Origin: Plumapathes pennacea
Lineage: Eukaryota > Cnidaria > Anthozoa > Antipatharia > Myriopathidae
Length of the DNA: 64,000 nt
Direction of reading: 5' to 3'
NCBI GenBank assembly: GCA_964036295.1
Contig: OZ038470.1
Location: 12,095,578-12,159,577 of the forward strand
In this document: in pieces, positions 1-12,500 of the stretch
How the letters are laid out: the number at the start of each line of letters is the position of its first letter
How positions within the stretch are numbered: position 1 is the stretch's first letter
Position numbers and translations under genes: made by a program
The notes under the pieces: model-generated
Told to the model about the DNA's origin: nothing
What the model saw: the letters and a program-made list of their open reading frames with translations, nothing else
The model's database searches: none

Positions 1-3000
1 CAGGACGAAGTTTCCGCAAGCGACACAAGCAGCTGCAAGAAAAACGGTACATCAGGGCGTGGATATACTGTGAGTGTTAAGGCCCGTGCAAACGAACACA
101 CAACATGTTGGCACAATATCGCCTAAAAATTGTTGGGCACAACCTGCTGCATTCATTTGTACACAATGTTTGGCAATGTTGCATGACGTTGGCACATGTT
201 GCGTGAAGTTTGAAACCAGTCAAACTTTTTGCCCAACATGTCGTGATCGTTTAAACACCCTCAGCCAACATCGCACAACATTTATCAACAATATTGGGCG
301 ATGTTGTACCAGCATGTTCTGTTCGTTTGATCGATTCGAAATCGGTTCTGAGTTTGGCCGCTAAAATGCGATCGATCCGAGATGGGTACTAAGGGTGCGT
401 TTCTTTAATGGATCCATGATCCAAAGTATCCAATTTTGGATATGATCCAGTGAATCCGTCCTAAGTGTGGATCACATGGATTCATTATCCGGATTTGGAT
501 TTCAGTAAAGAAACAGATAATCTGTTTTTGATTTGTGATCCGGATTTGGATTCCTAAAAAGAAACACACCCTAAGGGCCCATAAGAACGATCTCCGATCC
601 ATCCAGGTTTGAGATTTCTTCAAGCTAAATGCGAGCCAAGTTTAAACAGTACTGGATCATTCTAAGTGAAGTGTGCAAGAACTACTTACTGGACTAATAC
701 ACATAAAATTATCTCAGTATTTGGTGTTTGTTTTGCGGTTGACGTTCAAAATACAGATTGTCCCAACCTTTTAAGAAGAAAATGTACGAGTGATGTAGTG
801 AGAATTGATAGTTCAATCAGCTATTATCTGGGCAAGGTATCAAAAGCTAAATTCTCCTTACTATATATGATATATTTCTGGTGAGAAAGTGAAGGAGAAA
901 ATTGAAGTTGGTCACACTTGGGATTGAAAGGATTAACACGAGTGTCTTACCGTCTCGGACAGGCCAGCTGTCGTCTTTGAAACAGCACAGCAGAGCGCGC
1001 AACAAGTCCGCAACATAAAAAGACACACTTTTGGGGGCAACCTGTTGAAATGCAACATTGTGGAATGAAAATCTTCAGATTGACAACAAGCGCAGTCAAC
1101 ACGAGAACAGGCCAGTTGCTCAAGGTCCTGCGCGTATCCACAACCTTCGATTTGAGAATTGTTTTGCGAGCACTCTCGCGTGAATGTTGTACAAAACGGC
1201 TTCAAAACTTAAGACAGCCATCATAACTCAAATAAGAGCGCAACATGAAGCATCTGTAGATGAGGTATAATACATGTCTGCCATGAAAGAAAATTGAAAC
1301 AAACGCTCAGCCTCCGGACAAAAGTGATGGCTCACAAACCTTGGTGGCCAATTCCGCAATACAGGCGCAAGCCGCCTCTCTGACCGCGTGGTTATCAGCC
1401 TCCGTCTGACTGATGTAAAACTCGACCTAAAGAGAAACAAAACAAAGCTCATAAGACATACTGACATACAGACAAAGAGGCAGAAAAAGAGTGCCCAATT
1501 TACGCCATCATCGTCACTGTCAATGTCAAAGCACTGAGGCCCGGTTGTTCAAAGCACGGTTAGGTTAGGTACAGTCAGCTCCATCTAAGACGCACACCCT
1601 CGGGACCAGCTCCAACTGTCCGCTTCAGAGAGGTGTCCGTCTTAAAGAGGGTTCATTTAGAGTATACAGTATGACTGAAGAAACGGCAGGGACCGCTCCT
1701 ACCAGGTGTCCGTCTAAGGGAGGTGTCCGTCTTAGAGAGGTGTCCGTTAAAAAGGAGTTGACTGTATGACTGAAGAAACGGCAGGGACCGCTCCACTACC
1801 AGGTGCCCGTCTAAGGGAGGTGTCCGTCTTAGAGAGGTGTCCGTTAAAAAGGAGTTGACTGTAATGACTGAAGAAACGGCAGGGACCGCTACTACCAGGT
1901 GTCCGTCTTACAGAGGTGTCCGTCTTAGAGGGGTGTCCGTTAAGAGGAAGTTGACTGTATAAACTTTGTCATCATTTTAAAGCCTGAAAATGAGGCGGAC
2001 TCTTCGCTCAATTGACGACTTCCTTGGTGTGTTTTGAACTCCTTAGCTTGTCTTTGATTGAAACACTGCAGTATTATGGCCAAGAGGTTGCCGTTGAGAC
2101 AATAAAGAAGTATATCCTGGGTTAGCTTAATCGAGCTTCGAACAACCGGGTCCTGTTATGTGTGTTGTTGGAAACGCTGTTTTCTTTCTATGTGTGTGCT
2201 GATTCATTTCCTTTGCTAACAACTCACCGTTTCTTTGATAAATTTCTGCACTAGATCTTTTCCTTTATTTCCAAATATTGTTTTCCAACTCTGCTGTGAG
2301 TAAATGCGTACACCTTCAGCGACATAATACCTGTCAGCAAAAGAAAAAGTTAAAGAAGAGCTTGATCACCAACTATGCGTGTTAAACGCCGTAAAGAATG
2401 CGCTGGTTGACGGACCCCGTTCAGCTTTCACACATCGACAATCAGTCGATCCAAGTTATACGTAATTCTCCACGCCGATGCAGTCAATCTAGTTCTCTTT
2501 AGAGCTGGTTTTCCACTGGTCAAACAAGAGTCGATTGTGATGAAACTAGCTGTAGTTACCTGTTTAAACACATTGCAGGCAGCAGCTTGGGGTAAAACTT
2601 TTCACGTGAATCCTCGTTTGGTAATGTTTGAAGGAACTGACGTGTTGCAACCGAGGCAGCCAATCGGACCTGAAAAGTCACAGGACAGATGAGGACCTCT
2701 CCAAAAAGCACCTTCTGGAGATGGAAGTCTCTTGTGTATAAATATCATCACCAGTGTTCGACATTAACGGTTGCCAGCTATGCCCGGGACAACCAAAAAA
2801 TTTTGGTCAGGTCGGTAAATTCAGGGCCGGGCAACCAGAAATTATGAAACTTTCTACTGCTTGAAGTCAATCTACAGTCTGAAGGGCAACCAACCTAAAA
2901 CCTTAATGTCAAGCACTGATTACCATTATATAATATTATAATTATAATATTATAATTACTAATTATAGTTCTTATAATGACTACGAGAGATGTTTTCGGA

Positions 3001-5406
3001 TGACTGTCAAAAGTTATCAGACTGTATTTTGACTGAATTGCACATCAAGCAATGCTTTGAAGTTCATGTTGTACAAGAGTTTGTGCGTGCTGTTTACGTG
3101 GCTTGCGTATGTAAGATCCTGAAATGTTGAGCTGCATCAAGCCATAACCTCGTTCCCAGTCTCTTTCATCTCCCTACCCCCACCCCCAAAGAAAGGCGGG
3201 GGCTGGAAGATGAAAGAGCTTGGGAACAAAGCTGCATCAAGCCGTTGACTTTTCATATGAAGGTAAAGGATAGCTGTATGAAACTATTTATCAAGCAAAG
3301 TTTCAAAATATAGTTAACACAACTTTTTAAACTTTTCCTCTTGTGAATACAAACTTAATATACAGAACTGTACCTGACTCCAGTTGTCTGCAAGGCCCTT
3401 TTTGAGATATTCGGCAAACTGCTCTCCATGTTTAAAGATGGCATTCATTTCCTCATTTTCATTATTTGCAACTGAGGCATCATCTGATAAATTAACACAA
3501 CTAGAAATTAACAAGACTAGTAACACAATAAATGATTTTACAATAACACGTCAGTTTCTCGCTTTGTGATTGGCTAATTTTCATTATCAATAAGAGGACA
3601 GACACATAAAATCGAGTGCTGACGACAGTGATTTGGACGAAGAAGGTGAATTCAGCTTCAATTTTACCTCAGTTCTTGCAAAAGCGACATTCGGCATTTG
3701 AAGTAGAGAACCAGAAGTGTTCAGAGGCGAATTTCCTTGAGCTTTGTCTTGAAATTGTCGAGAAAACCGCAGCAGAAAAGCGTCTAGTTTCATTTCTTTC
3801 CAACTTCTTTGACAAAATTTTATTTTGCACGCGCGAAATGCTCACGTCAAACTGTCACTTTTTGGCCAATGAAATGTCTTGAATTTCAACCTCGACCAAT
3901 TAGAAAGCGGGAAAAGTTGTTGACAACATTTCGGTCAAATCGAACAAAATCCAGTTTTCTTGCGTGTTTTCCCCGCGTCGTCGCTTGAGTTTTGTTATTG
4001 TAAAAAACAAATTGACGCCAGTTTTTTATGTGTCTGTCCTCTTATTGATCATGAAACGCGTCATAACATTGTCAAAAAGTTGCGGATCCACTCGGCGAAG
4101 CGCCTCGTGGATCCACAACTTTTTGACAATGTTATGACACGTTTCATGATCAATAAGAGGACAGACACATAAAAAACTGACGTCAATTTGTTAAATGGTG
4201 TTGGGAGACTTCATACTGAATCAGCTTGAACCCAAGCAAAAGATCTATCAGAATCGGTGAGACAGTATGTCACATTTGAGCTGAGGTCATTGAGCCACAG
4301 TGGAAACATTTTGTTGTTTGTTATATTCTTTGTGTGAGCATTTAAGATTGAAATGTATCAGACAGGTTGTCAGACGTCAAAACAAGAATCACACACACAA
4401 AAATTGGAATTTTGAAGATGACTTACTATCTCTTTTCTTTTTCACAAAGCCCTTCAGATTGCCATATTCTCAATACACGACAACAGACTTTTGCCTTATG
4501 ATAGGAGAAATCATCCTCTGATCACATATTTTGTATCATAACATTACCTATAATCACTATACACACCTTCATCCCTTCCAAGTCGTACAAGAGATGCACA
4601 GACGTGATAGCCAGTCTCTCGTACAAATCTGTTTGTGTGCTTCAGTGCTTGAAATATCAAATCCAACAGATCTTGAGTGATATGGTCATTGAATGTCTTG
4701 CCACATCCTTCAATCACTGCCTGGAGGCACCTATGTTGAGCAGCACAAAAAGGGAACATTTGCCCGCAAATAAGATTTTTATGCCTTTAATCTGATGTCA
4801 TAAATGTAGTTTCTTGGAATTTCAGTTATGGCTAGCACATGAAAGCTTCTATGCAATGACCAAAATCCTTACCCTAATTTTTCACTTTAAATGCACAAAA
4901 GGTCAGAAAGATAAAAATGCTACACACAAACAAACAAATTTGCAACACAAGAAGCACACACAGTACAAGAGCAAACATGAAATATGCAGTTGAAACAATC
5001 ATGGGTTGAAGAGAGTCCACTCTGACCTCATACTTGTCTCCAGATGTTTCCATCCTGCTGTATCATGAAATATTTTTGCAGCATCTGCATTTTTGGGCTG
5101 ACAACAGTGAACACAGAAATAACAATAATTGGAAAAGTGAACAGCAGAAGATTAGACCATTAAAGGGAGAGGGGGAGGGAGAGATTTGACCAATATTTGG
5201 CTTCAGTTGTTGGAATGAGGAATTTCAAGTTGGGAATCCTCACCCCAACCCACAATAACCTGATACACTTTTAACCCTTTCACTCCTGAGTGATCAACTT
5301 CAATTTTCTCCTTCAGTTTCTCACCAAAGATATATTATACAGTATGGAGAATGTGTTATAAGATCAAAGCTGATTGGACAATCAATCCCTAAATTTTCAT
5401 CGCTCT

Positions 5407-5447
<41 letters not shown>

Positions 5448-6420
5448 TTTTTTTTTTTTTTTTTTTTTTTTGTTATATTAAGCTAGGGGAACCTTTATTT
5501 TTAGCTTGGGAGTGAAAGGGCTATCAACAATGACTGCAGTCAAATTTCCAACTGAAATAATCAAATTCTTTTAAAATATATCTCTTACTATTGGCTGCTC
5601 CATGGATGGTCCTCCCAGTTTGTGCATCAAGGCCTCCGTTTCTGCAAACTCAGCACAATCCTGGGCTAATTTTCTCTCTAAGTTATCTGAGACACTGTTA
5701 ATAATAGCATCTCGGCATGACAGATAAACCCCAGGGCCTTTTACCTGGCACAGAGCACCAATCAGGTCCCCTACATCAAAAACCTCATTAGTAAATGTAA
5801 AATATTTGTTTATATTAATCTCAAGCTACAAACAAACAGACTCGAATATGCAAATCGAAAGATCCATTCGTCAAACGATTTTCAAAGATGCTTGAAAACG
5901 GAGACGAAATACAACGTGGCAAAATACTTCGAAAACGGACGCGCTTTCAATTGAAAACTGTGGACGAGTGCCTTCCGTGCCTTCCGTGCCTTCCGATTTG
6001 ATACGTGACCCGATTAGTAACTGGATCCGATAATTATTTTTGTCAGCTGACGCTTCACATTTTTTTCACAATAAACTCGGTATACTCACCAGAAGCGGAC
6101 CTAACCCGAGGTTCATCATCCTGCATCAGATGCAGTGCACACTTTCTTACAGATTCGTCGAAAGAATCGGACCCCAAGCCAGACGTAATCACCAACTTTG
6201 ACCCAGTCAAGCCTCCGACCTTCCTTTCCCACGGACATTCGCCCACAGATTCCACAAGAGAAAGAAGTGATTTATGCAGGGAAATGAGATTTTCGTCCGT
6301 TCTTGGAAACTCTTTAGAGTCCTTTAGCTTTAGCTCGAAGGACTTGAGAGCACGTTCTCGCTCCAACTTGGTGTGGCTGCACAGCTTATTCAAGATATCG
6401 CAGAGTGTTTCGTCCGCCAT
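1..6420 (-). CDS. HEAT/ARM-repeat protein, 5' ten exons (partial, runs off the left edge)
   Basis: I do not recognise the gene name. Ten exons join in frame with GT-AG introns: 6420-6090 (ATG at 6420), 5770-5589, 5097-5027, 4730-4567, 3483-3374, 2669-2560, 2330-2228, 1426-1340, 1041-951 and 32 to beyond position 1. All phases agree. The translation is almost wholly amphipathic helical hairpins of HEAT/ARM type, for example VRLAASVATRQFL (exon 6), AVREAACACIAELATK (exon 8) and CFKDDSWPVRD (exon 9) running into ACVACGNF (exon 10). No membrane segment or catalytic motif is visible, so a scaffold or adaptor role is inferred from fold type only. The first codons, ATGGCGGACG, sit in a GGCGG context common at housekeeping promoters. 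The introns hold many transposon fragments. I am confident of the exon chain and not of the identity. Confidence 0.75.
80..360. repeat. Imperfect inverted repeat rich in CAACATGTTG words
   Basis: This part of the last visible intron of the HEAT gene is built from variants of ACATGTTGGCAC and its complement. It starts near GCAAACGAACACA and ends near TGTTCGTTTGATC, so the ends are roughly inverted. Similar CAACATGTTGC-rich hairpins lie at 40865-41055 and 39620-39930. It is probably an old MITE; the ends are uncertain. Confidence 0.4.
392..572. mobile_element. Short MITE with 15-bp terminal inverted repeats
   Basis: The left end AGGGTGCGTTTCTTT is mirrored at the right end by AAAGAAACACACCCT, giving a 181-bp element with no coding capacity. 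The interior repeats GGATCC/GGATTTGGAT words. It lies in an intron of the HEAT-repeat gene. Such non-autonomous DNA elements usually use a transposase encoded elsewhere; none is visible here. Confidence 0.7.
760..937 (-). mobile_element. MITE of the TTAACCCTTTCACTCC family, copy in intron
   Basis: Read on the minus strand it begins TTAATCCTTTCAATCCC and contains the phrase AACTTCAATTTTCTCCTTCA plus an ACATCACTCGTACATTTTCTT block. The same blocks in the same order occur at 5271-5522 and 62039-62249, with shorter relatives near 11530-11660, 54732-54857 and 63346-63543. It is non-coding and diverged. Confidence 0.55.
1560..1955 (+). repeat. Minisatellite of about 90-100 bp units, GGTGTCCGTCTTAGAGAGG type
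   Basis: Three to four diverged units each contain GACTGAAGAAACGGCAGGGACCG followed by two or three GGTGTCCGTCTAAG/TTAGAG words and a GAGTTGACTGTA end. The CAGT...GGTGTCC wording resembles ends of DNA transposons seen again at 39140-39230 and, in variant form, 59885-60020. It lies between exons 7 and 8 of the HEAT-repeat gene. Confidence 0.6.
3131..3243. mobile_element. Short foldback element with 13-bp direct flanking repeat
   Basis: A GTTCCCAGTCTCTTTCATCT arm pairs with AGATGAAAGAGCTTGGGAAC across a C/G-rich loop. GCTGCATCAAGCC occurs exactly on both sides (3131-3143 and 3231-3243), as expected for a target-site duplication or template-repair duplication. Relatives with CCTCGTT(C/T)CCAGGCT arms are at 12023-12082 and 48902-48967. 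Confidence 0.6.
3545..4200. mobile_element. Foldback (palindromic) MITE, family with TGTGTCTGTCCTCTTATTGA arms
   Basis: The element starts with TTTCTCGCTTTGTGATTGGC, carries one free copy of the arm (near 3584-3608), a GTGCTGACGACAG word and GTAAAAAACAAATTGACG, then a near-perfect 181-bp palindrome at 4009-4189 centred on CTCGGCGAAGCGCCTCG. It sits in intron 4 of the HEAT-repeat gene. It shares module order with the foldback elements at 10391-11077, 16399-16710, 33475-33785 and 36791-37110 although the arms differ. Confidence 0.75.
5271..5522 (+). mobile_element. MITE of the TTAACCCTTTCACTCC family with TA and poly-T expansion
   Basis: It begins TTAACCCTTTCACTCCTGAG and ends GCTTGGGAGTGAAAGGGCT, an imperfect inverted terminal repeat. 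The interior contains a (TA)n run at about 5409-5443 and a T tract at about 5449-5471. It is in intron 2 of the HEAT-repeat gene and has no ORF of note. Confidence 0.65.
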
Positions 6421-7201
6421 TTTTTTACAACATTGAACGAGAGAACCTGGGATCGGTTTTACGAAGTCTTCGCGATTATTTTTCGGAAAGTACGAATGTT
6501 TTTCGCGAGAAATCGGGCTGTCGGTCTATCAACGAAGGCTCAGGTTGGCTCAGTTGCATCGTCGTCTGACACTCTAAGGCAAATAAGAAATGGCAGATAT
6601 ATATCTGCTTGTTTTGGAGTTTTGCTCTTTGTCCAAGTTCTAAAAATAGAAACGAAACAAACAAACAAGCAAACAAAAACAAAACAAAACAAAACAAAAA
6701 CAAAAATCAAAACACATACACACAAGACAAAAATGAGAAACCATTATTATAAGAGAATGCACAACATTGAGAGCTTTCGTTTGAGTGGTCACACAATTCG
6801 GGAGTTGGAGGTTTTCCAAGGCTGTGAAAAATCGGAGCCTTTGGAGGTGAGACAGACGTTATATCAAATAAAGCAGTTCAAAAACACCTCTCCGTAAGCG
6901 AAAATGAATGAAAACACTTGTTTCTATGCACACACGCCGCAGACTTGCCACGAAGGCTCTTATCGACCGTGCCGCGTCACCGCAAAAGGCGCGGTTTCTT
7001 AGTTACCGTGAATAACTTGCAAAACTTCTGATCTTTGAAAAGCTCCCTTCTGTCAGAAACGAACAAACAATGAATTCAAAATGTCCTCCTGAGTTCGAAA
7101 CAGCCTCATATTTTGTCTGAGCCGGTGCTTAGTATTCTTTCCGCCTCAGTATTCTTTTCGCATTTTTTTTTCCGTTGAAGTTCTGGCGCAACCGCCAGTG
7201 A
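6421..7201. promoter_or_regulatory. Shared upstream region of divergent genes (presumed bidirectional promoter)
   Basis: The HEAT-repeat gene starts at 6420 on the minus strand and POMGNT1 at 7202 on the plus strand, leaving 781 bp between start codons. A CAAAACAAAA-rich stretch (6655-6725) and CG-containing segments (about 6960-7000) are seen, but no clear TATA box next to either start. The bidirectional role is inferred from gene arrangement. Confidence 0.45.
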
Positions 7202-9549
7202 ATGAAGAACACTGACGAAATGTCTAGAAATTGTATTCGTATTATCCTTGTACTAGTTGTGTTCGTGACTTTTCTAGCTAATCTTCTTTTCATTTTGCAA
7301 ACGTCAAAGCAAATGAACGAATTCCACGCAAATTCGCACAATATACAACGGGAGCCCAAACAGGAGCGAGTAGCGGAGAAACTCGAGGACTCTCGAACGG
7401 AGCCACGACAGGACAATGCCGCGGCTGAACAAGTCGTCGCTCCAGGTTTGTTATTCTCTGTTTTTAATGTTACAGGCATGCTATGTTAGCTAGAACACCA
7501 AATTTGGCTATAATTTCCTCGCTCATCGCGTAAAAGTCCCCATTCGGTTTTCCGCCTCCGATACAATATCAACTGCCGGTGCACAAACCTTTTAGTCGCG
7601 CGATCTTCTTGTTCATCAAGCTAATGTTTCAGTATCTTCTACTGAATTTTTTATATGTTCAGTATGTTTGGCTGGTTGGACTGAGGTCGTCATACTTTCA
7701 ATGCTAGTACACGCCAGTGATTTAAAATCTTGCAAGGCTTGGTTCACACTTAAAATTAAAATGACTACATCCACTTCCTAGCAAACAAAGAGTATTGCTG
7801 CACAAAGCGCTTAATCTTTCAACAATTTTCTATTTTCTTTGCCCTGAATATTTACATCCAGTAGAAACTCTGTAAAAAAAATCCAAAGCTGTGTCTTCTC
7901 AAACGAGTCAAATGGAAAAGGATTCTCTATTAATCTTTCAATATAGTTCCCGAGGTCTAAACATAGGAGGTAATGGCCGACTATTGGATAGTTTTTTTTT
8001 CATACACAGCTCTAAAAGCGCAAACATTTACCCCCTATGTTTATCGAATTGGCCCCTGTATTTCTGGCTTTGCAAATGCATTAGTATGGACGTACACTTT
8101 CTTATCAACACTTTGCTTTATCTATTCAGAGTATATAGACATTCAAGTGTATTCAAGTAAAGAAAACGTCTCCGTCTTCGTCAATGGGAAAGCGGTAAGT
8201 ACATGTCACGTCACTTTAAATATCTACTCTGTAAAAGCGGGTACTGGTTGAGTTACACGATCGGCCATGAACTCGATAACCACACATTTACTTTAATGCA
8301 TGCTCCTTTGTAGTGAGCCATCTCAGCGGACTTGTTAAATCCAAGTACTATAAGTGGAGGACGCAATTTTTTACAATCCAAACAATCTCAAAAAGTTACC
8401 TAGTAGTAAATAAAGCCGGATCACTTGTTTATAGGTAAATTAACCAATTGTTTTCTGTGAAATTTCAGATTACTTGATCATTAAATGTTTACATAAGGCT
8501 GCTATCTATAGGGAGGATTTCGCCCAGTTACATGTGGTCCTTTGGAACAAATATGTTTTCCCAGCTTTGGGAAACTGATTTGTACTTTAATCTATCGTTA
8601 ATAACCGTATACAGGTGGTGGAGTTGACGAAGGATCTTTATCGAGGAGTAACAGTTACTGCTCTCAATCAAGCCACGGGCGCGCTCATGGCGTCACAGAG
8701 CTTCGACACGTACGGAGCAAGGGAGGAGTCTAAAGCACTAGTGGACTTTGTCAATAGCTTGTCTGAAAATAGAATACTTTGTTTCGCCGTGAAGGTTTGT
8801 TATTTGATTTCTTTCTTTTATCCATTACTACTACATACCACCTCTGCAACAACTGCTTCTCCTCACAACTGCTGCTTCTATATCAATATTACTCTTTCAC
8901 TGCTAGAACAACTGTTGCTACTGATACTGCCATCTCTTGAGCGTCTCTATCTTATAATAAATATAACCAGCTTATAGTAATAATAAAGTTAGGCCATAAG
9001 GAGACCGTGTTGTCATTTTTTTTTTTTTTTCTGCAGGACGAAGCTGCGTTAAGTCTACAGCAGAGTGCTCGAATCTTTATGAAAAGCTATGGCAGCGCCT
9101 TTTTCGGAATGATAAATTTCCGATCAATGTGGGCGATGGTTGTACAGCGGATGAATCACGTGAACATCGTGCACGCCGAGGGTTATCAGGGCGACCCGGA
9201 GCCTGGAAAATGGGCAAAGCCAGTTGTTCTTCATACGTCTGTAAGGGTAACCCCGCTTAGTAGCTCGTCATGTGACTGGGAGGACAACGAGGAAAATCGG
9301 CGAAGGCGGAAATTTTGTAACATCTATGAAGGATATGGTGGAACTTGCAAATGTAAGTCAGTCGCTTAGTCGGTCAGCTAGCTATAGCTAGTCAGACAGT
9401 CAGTCAGTCAGTCAGTCAATCAGTCAATCAGACAGTCAGTCAATCAGACAAATAAATGTATCGTCGGTTGGTCAATCGGTGAACTAGTTAGTCAGTTTGT
9501 TAGTTAGTCATTCATCGGTTAGTGATCGGTGAGCTATTTATTCAGTCGG

Positions 9550-9584
<35 letters not shown>

Positions 9585-12500
9585 GTACGTCAGTCAATCA
9601 GTCAGTAGTTGGTTGGTTGATCGATCGGTAAGTCAGCCAGCCAATCAGTCAACTTGTAAAAAAGTCGGTTGATCAATCCGTGAGCCAGACAGTTAGTCGC
9701 ACATAAGTTTATATGGGCTACAGTTAAAACTGCTGTTGCAAGATAACAACACCTCCGGTTTTCCCTCTCTCCTGTTTCAAAAGGTTCTGAGCCAGAGGAC
9801 ATCACTTTCAATCCTCCACCTCTGCCAGACGGCACAAGGGTCGATCTGCCAATAGCAGTCATGGCCAGCAACCGACCGCAGTACCTGTACCGCATGCTCA
9901 AGTCACTGCGGGGGGCCCAGGGCTTGAAACCAGACCTGGTGACCGTTTATATCGATGGATTTTTTGAGGAACCTGCAGCAGTGGTCAAACTGCTAGGACT
10001 CAGGGTTGTTCCACACAAACCTATCAGCGAGAGAAACGCAAGAATAGCCCAGGTTTTTAAATTTTTCTGAAAAACTATTTTTTCTGTATTTTCTCTCTTA
10101 ACACTAAATGCACACTCGCTTGCCTTGTCACAGCACTATAAGAGGTCACTGACAGACTCGTTTGACCGTAACCCTGATGCAAATTACCTCGTAATTCTGG
10201 AAGAAGACCTGGATGTTTCAGTGGATATTTTGAGCTATTTCAATCAACTGCTACCTGTCTTGAAAAATGATGAAAGTGTGTACTGCATATCAGCGTGGAA
10301 CGATCAGGTTAGTGTGATTGGCCACAGGACGCAGAGGAGTTCGCTTGCTTTCCATTATGTAAAATCCTATATATTGACTTACATGAAGGATACCACAAGA
10401 CACTAGTTTCTCGCTCTCTGATTGGTCGATTTACCGTGGTAAATAAGAGTCCAGACAACGATGCTGACGCCAGCATGTCACGTTTTGCAGCGAAATACAA
10501 CGAAAGTTTCCTGTATATTTCTAAATGTCGTGGTAAAAAACAAATTTCCACTGGTTTGCCGTGGTGTGGACTCTTATTTACCACGATTTACGTCATCACA
10601 TGGTCAAAATTAGTTGCGGACTCACTCGGCGAAGCACATCGTGAGTCCACAACATTTTGACCATGTGATGACGTAAATCGTGGTAAATAAGAGTCCACAC
10701 CACGGCAAACCAGTGGAAATTTATTAATTTTACCACAACACACTAGTTTCTCGCACTCTGATTGGTCGATTAACCGTGGTAAATAAAAGTCCAGACAACG
10801 ATATGACGCTAGTTGACGCCAGCGTGTCACGCTTTGCAACGAAATACAACAAAACTTTCTTGTATATTTCTAAATATTGTGGTAAAAAACAAATTTCCAC
10901 TGGTTTGCCGTGGTGTGGACTCTTATTTACCACGCTTTACGTCATCACATGGTCAAAATTTGTTGTGGACTCACTCGGCGAAGCGCCTCGTGAGTCCACA
11001 ACATTTTGACCATGTGATGACGTAAAGCGTGGTAAATAAGAGTCCACACCACGGCAAACCAGTGGAAATTTATTAAATTGACTCATATGAAGGATACCAT
11101 AAGACGATTTTTTGACAATTCAGGAGTTGACAGTGAATACTGCTATTAGAATGTACTCAATCATTTGAGTGGTTATACCTTCAAGTGAGGTTTCATTTGA
11201 CAGCTCAAGAGTTGGATGTTAACGCTGCTAGAAGTTGGGCGTTTTCGGGTTGATTCAATTTCACCTTTGGAAGTGAGAGGTTTAGTCGTCAATTAATCAT
11301 AACAGCAGCTAAGTTGGGAGTTTTGACTCGTCTCTTGAATACAACATTCTTCTCTAGGGCTACAAACATTCCGCCAATGACCCAAGCATGATGTACAGGG
11401 TAGAAACCATGCCAGGTTTGGGTTGGTAAGTACAAAAAGAAACGTAAATTCAAAGAGATTGAAGGAAACAGGGCGAATTAGCATAAAGATAATTTGTGTC
11501 ATGAAGTACTATAGTGAAATGGAGTACCCCTTCATATTCGACATCATACAGCATGGAGGTTTTGATAGCTTGCCTAGATCAATTCTCACTACATCACTCA
11601 TACAGTTTATTCTTAAAAGGATTGGAGAATCTGCATTTTGAGCTTGCGAGTGACAAGGGTCTAAAGCAGCGAGAATAGCCAGTTTTGCTCACTTTTTCGC
11701 CTTTCAACACCAGGGTTCTGAGTCGTAAATTGTACAAAGACGAGCTGGAGCCTAAGTGGCCGCATCCTCTGTATTATATTGACTGGGACATGTGGATGAG
11801 GTTGCCAGAACAGAGAAAGAACCGCGAAGCTATAATCCCAGACGTTTCACGGACATATCACTTCGGAGGCAAAGGGCTGAACGTGAATCTGGCATTTCAG
11901 GAATCTTACTTTGGTTCTCATGCACTAAACAGCAAAACCGACGTTAAGTTTGATGTGGATACGATGTACACGGATAACTACGAGAAAGAGATACACCGAC
12001 TGCTCGGGTGAGGCCGCGTAACAACCTCGTTTCCAGGCTCTTTCCTCTCCCAGCCCCTGGGAAGAGTCCAGGAACGAGGTTGGCCGTGCACGTGTTCTCG
12101 CGTCTCATTTGATCTCGAAACAAAGAAACTTTTAGATATCATATTATGCAAATGTCAAGCTAAAAAACTTACTGAACTAACTTGTGACAGAATGATCTGT
12201 TGAAGCTTGCTAAAACAACACTAGTGAATCAGGTTTACGCACGTCACTTGCTTTCATTGTGTAAATGACCTATGTACCTAAACACGAAGGATACCACAAG
12301 ACGTCTTTATCGCGGGCGCGACACAGGTCTTGCGGTATACTTCATGTCGGGCTCAATATATAGGGTTTTATGTAATGGAAAGCAAGCAGACTCCTCTGTA
12401 CAACGTGGTTTACACCGGTCTGGCAGATATTGTACTCCGTTTCGAATTCATATCCTTTCAGAGTCACCCATGCAGTAATAAGTTGAACCGCCGAAACAGA

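Noticed and set aside
1560-1955. Possible CRISPR-like array because of regularly repeated GGTGTCCGTC words
   Set aside because: Repeats are contiguous and diverged, without unique spacers of constant size, and the DNA is from an animal genome.
4009-4189. Palindrome as a transcription terminator or regulatory RNA
   Set aside because: It belongs to a repeated foldback element within an intron, with relatives elsewhere; a terminator role is not expected in this context.
6476-6725. Phe/Val/Cys-rich minus-strand frames upstream of the HEAT gene
   Set aside because: They come from the CAAAACAAAA low-complexity stretch and look like false membrane proteins.
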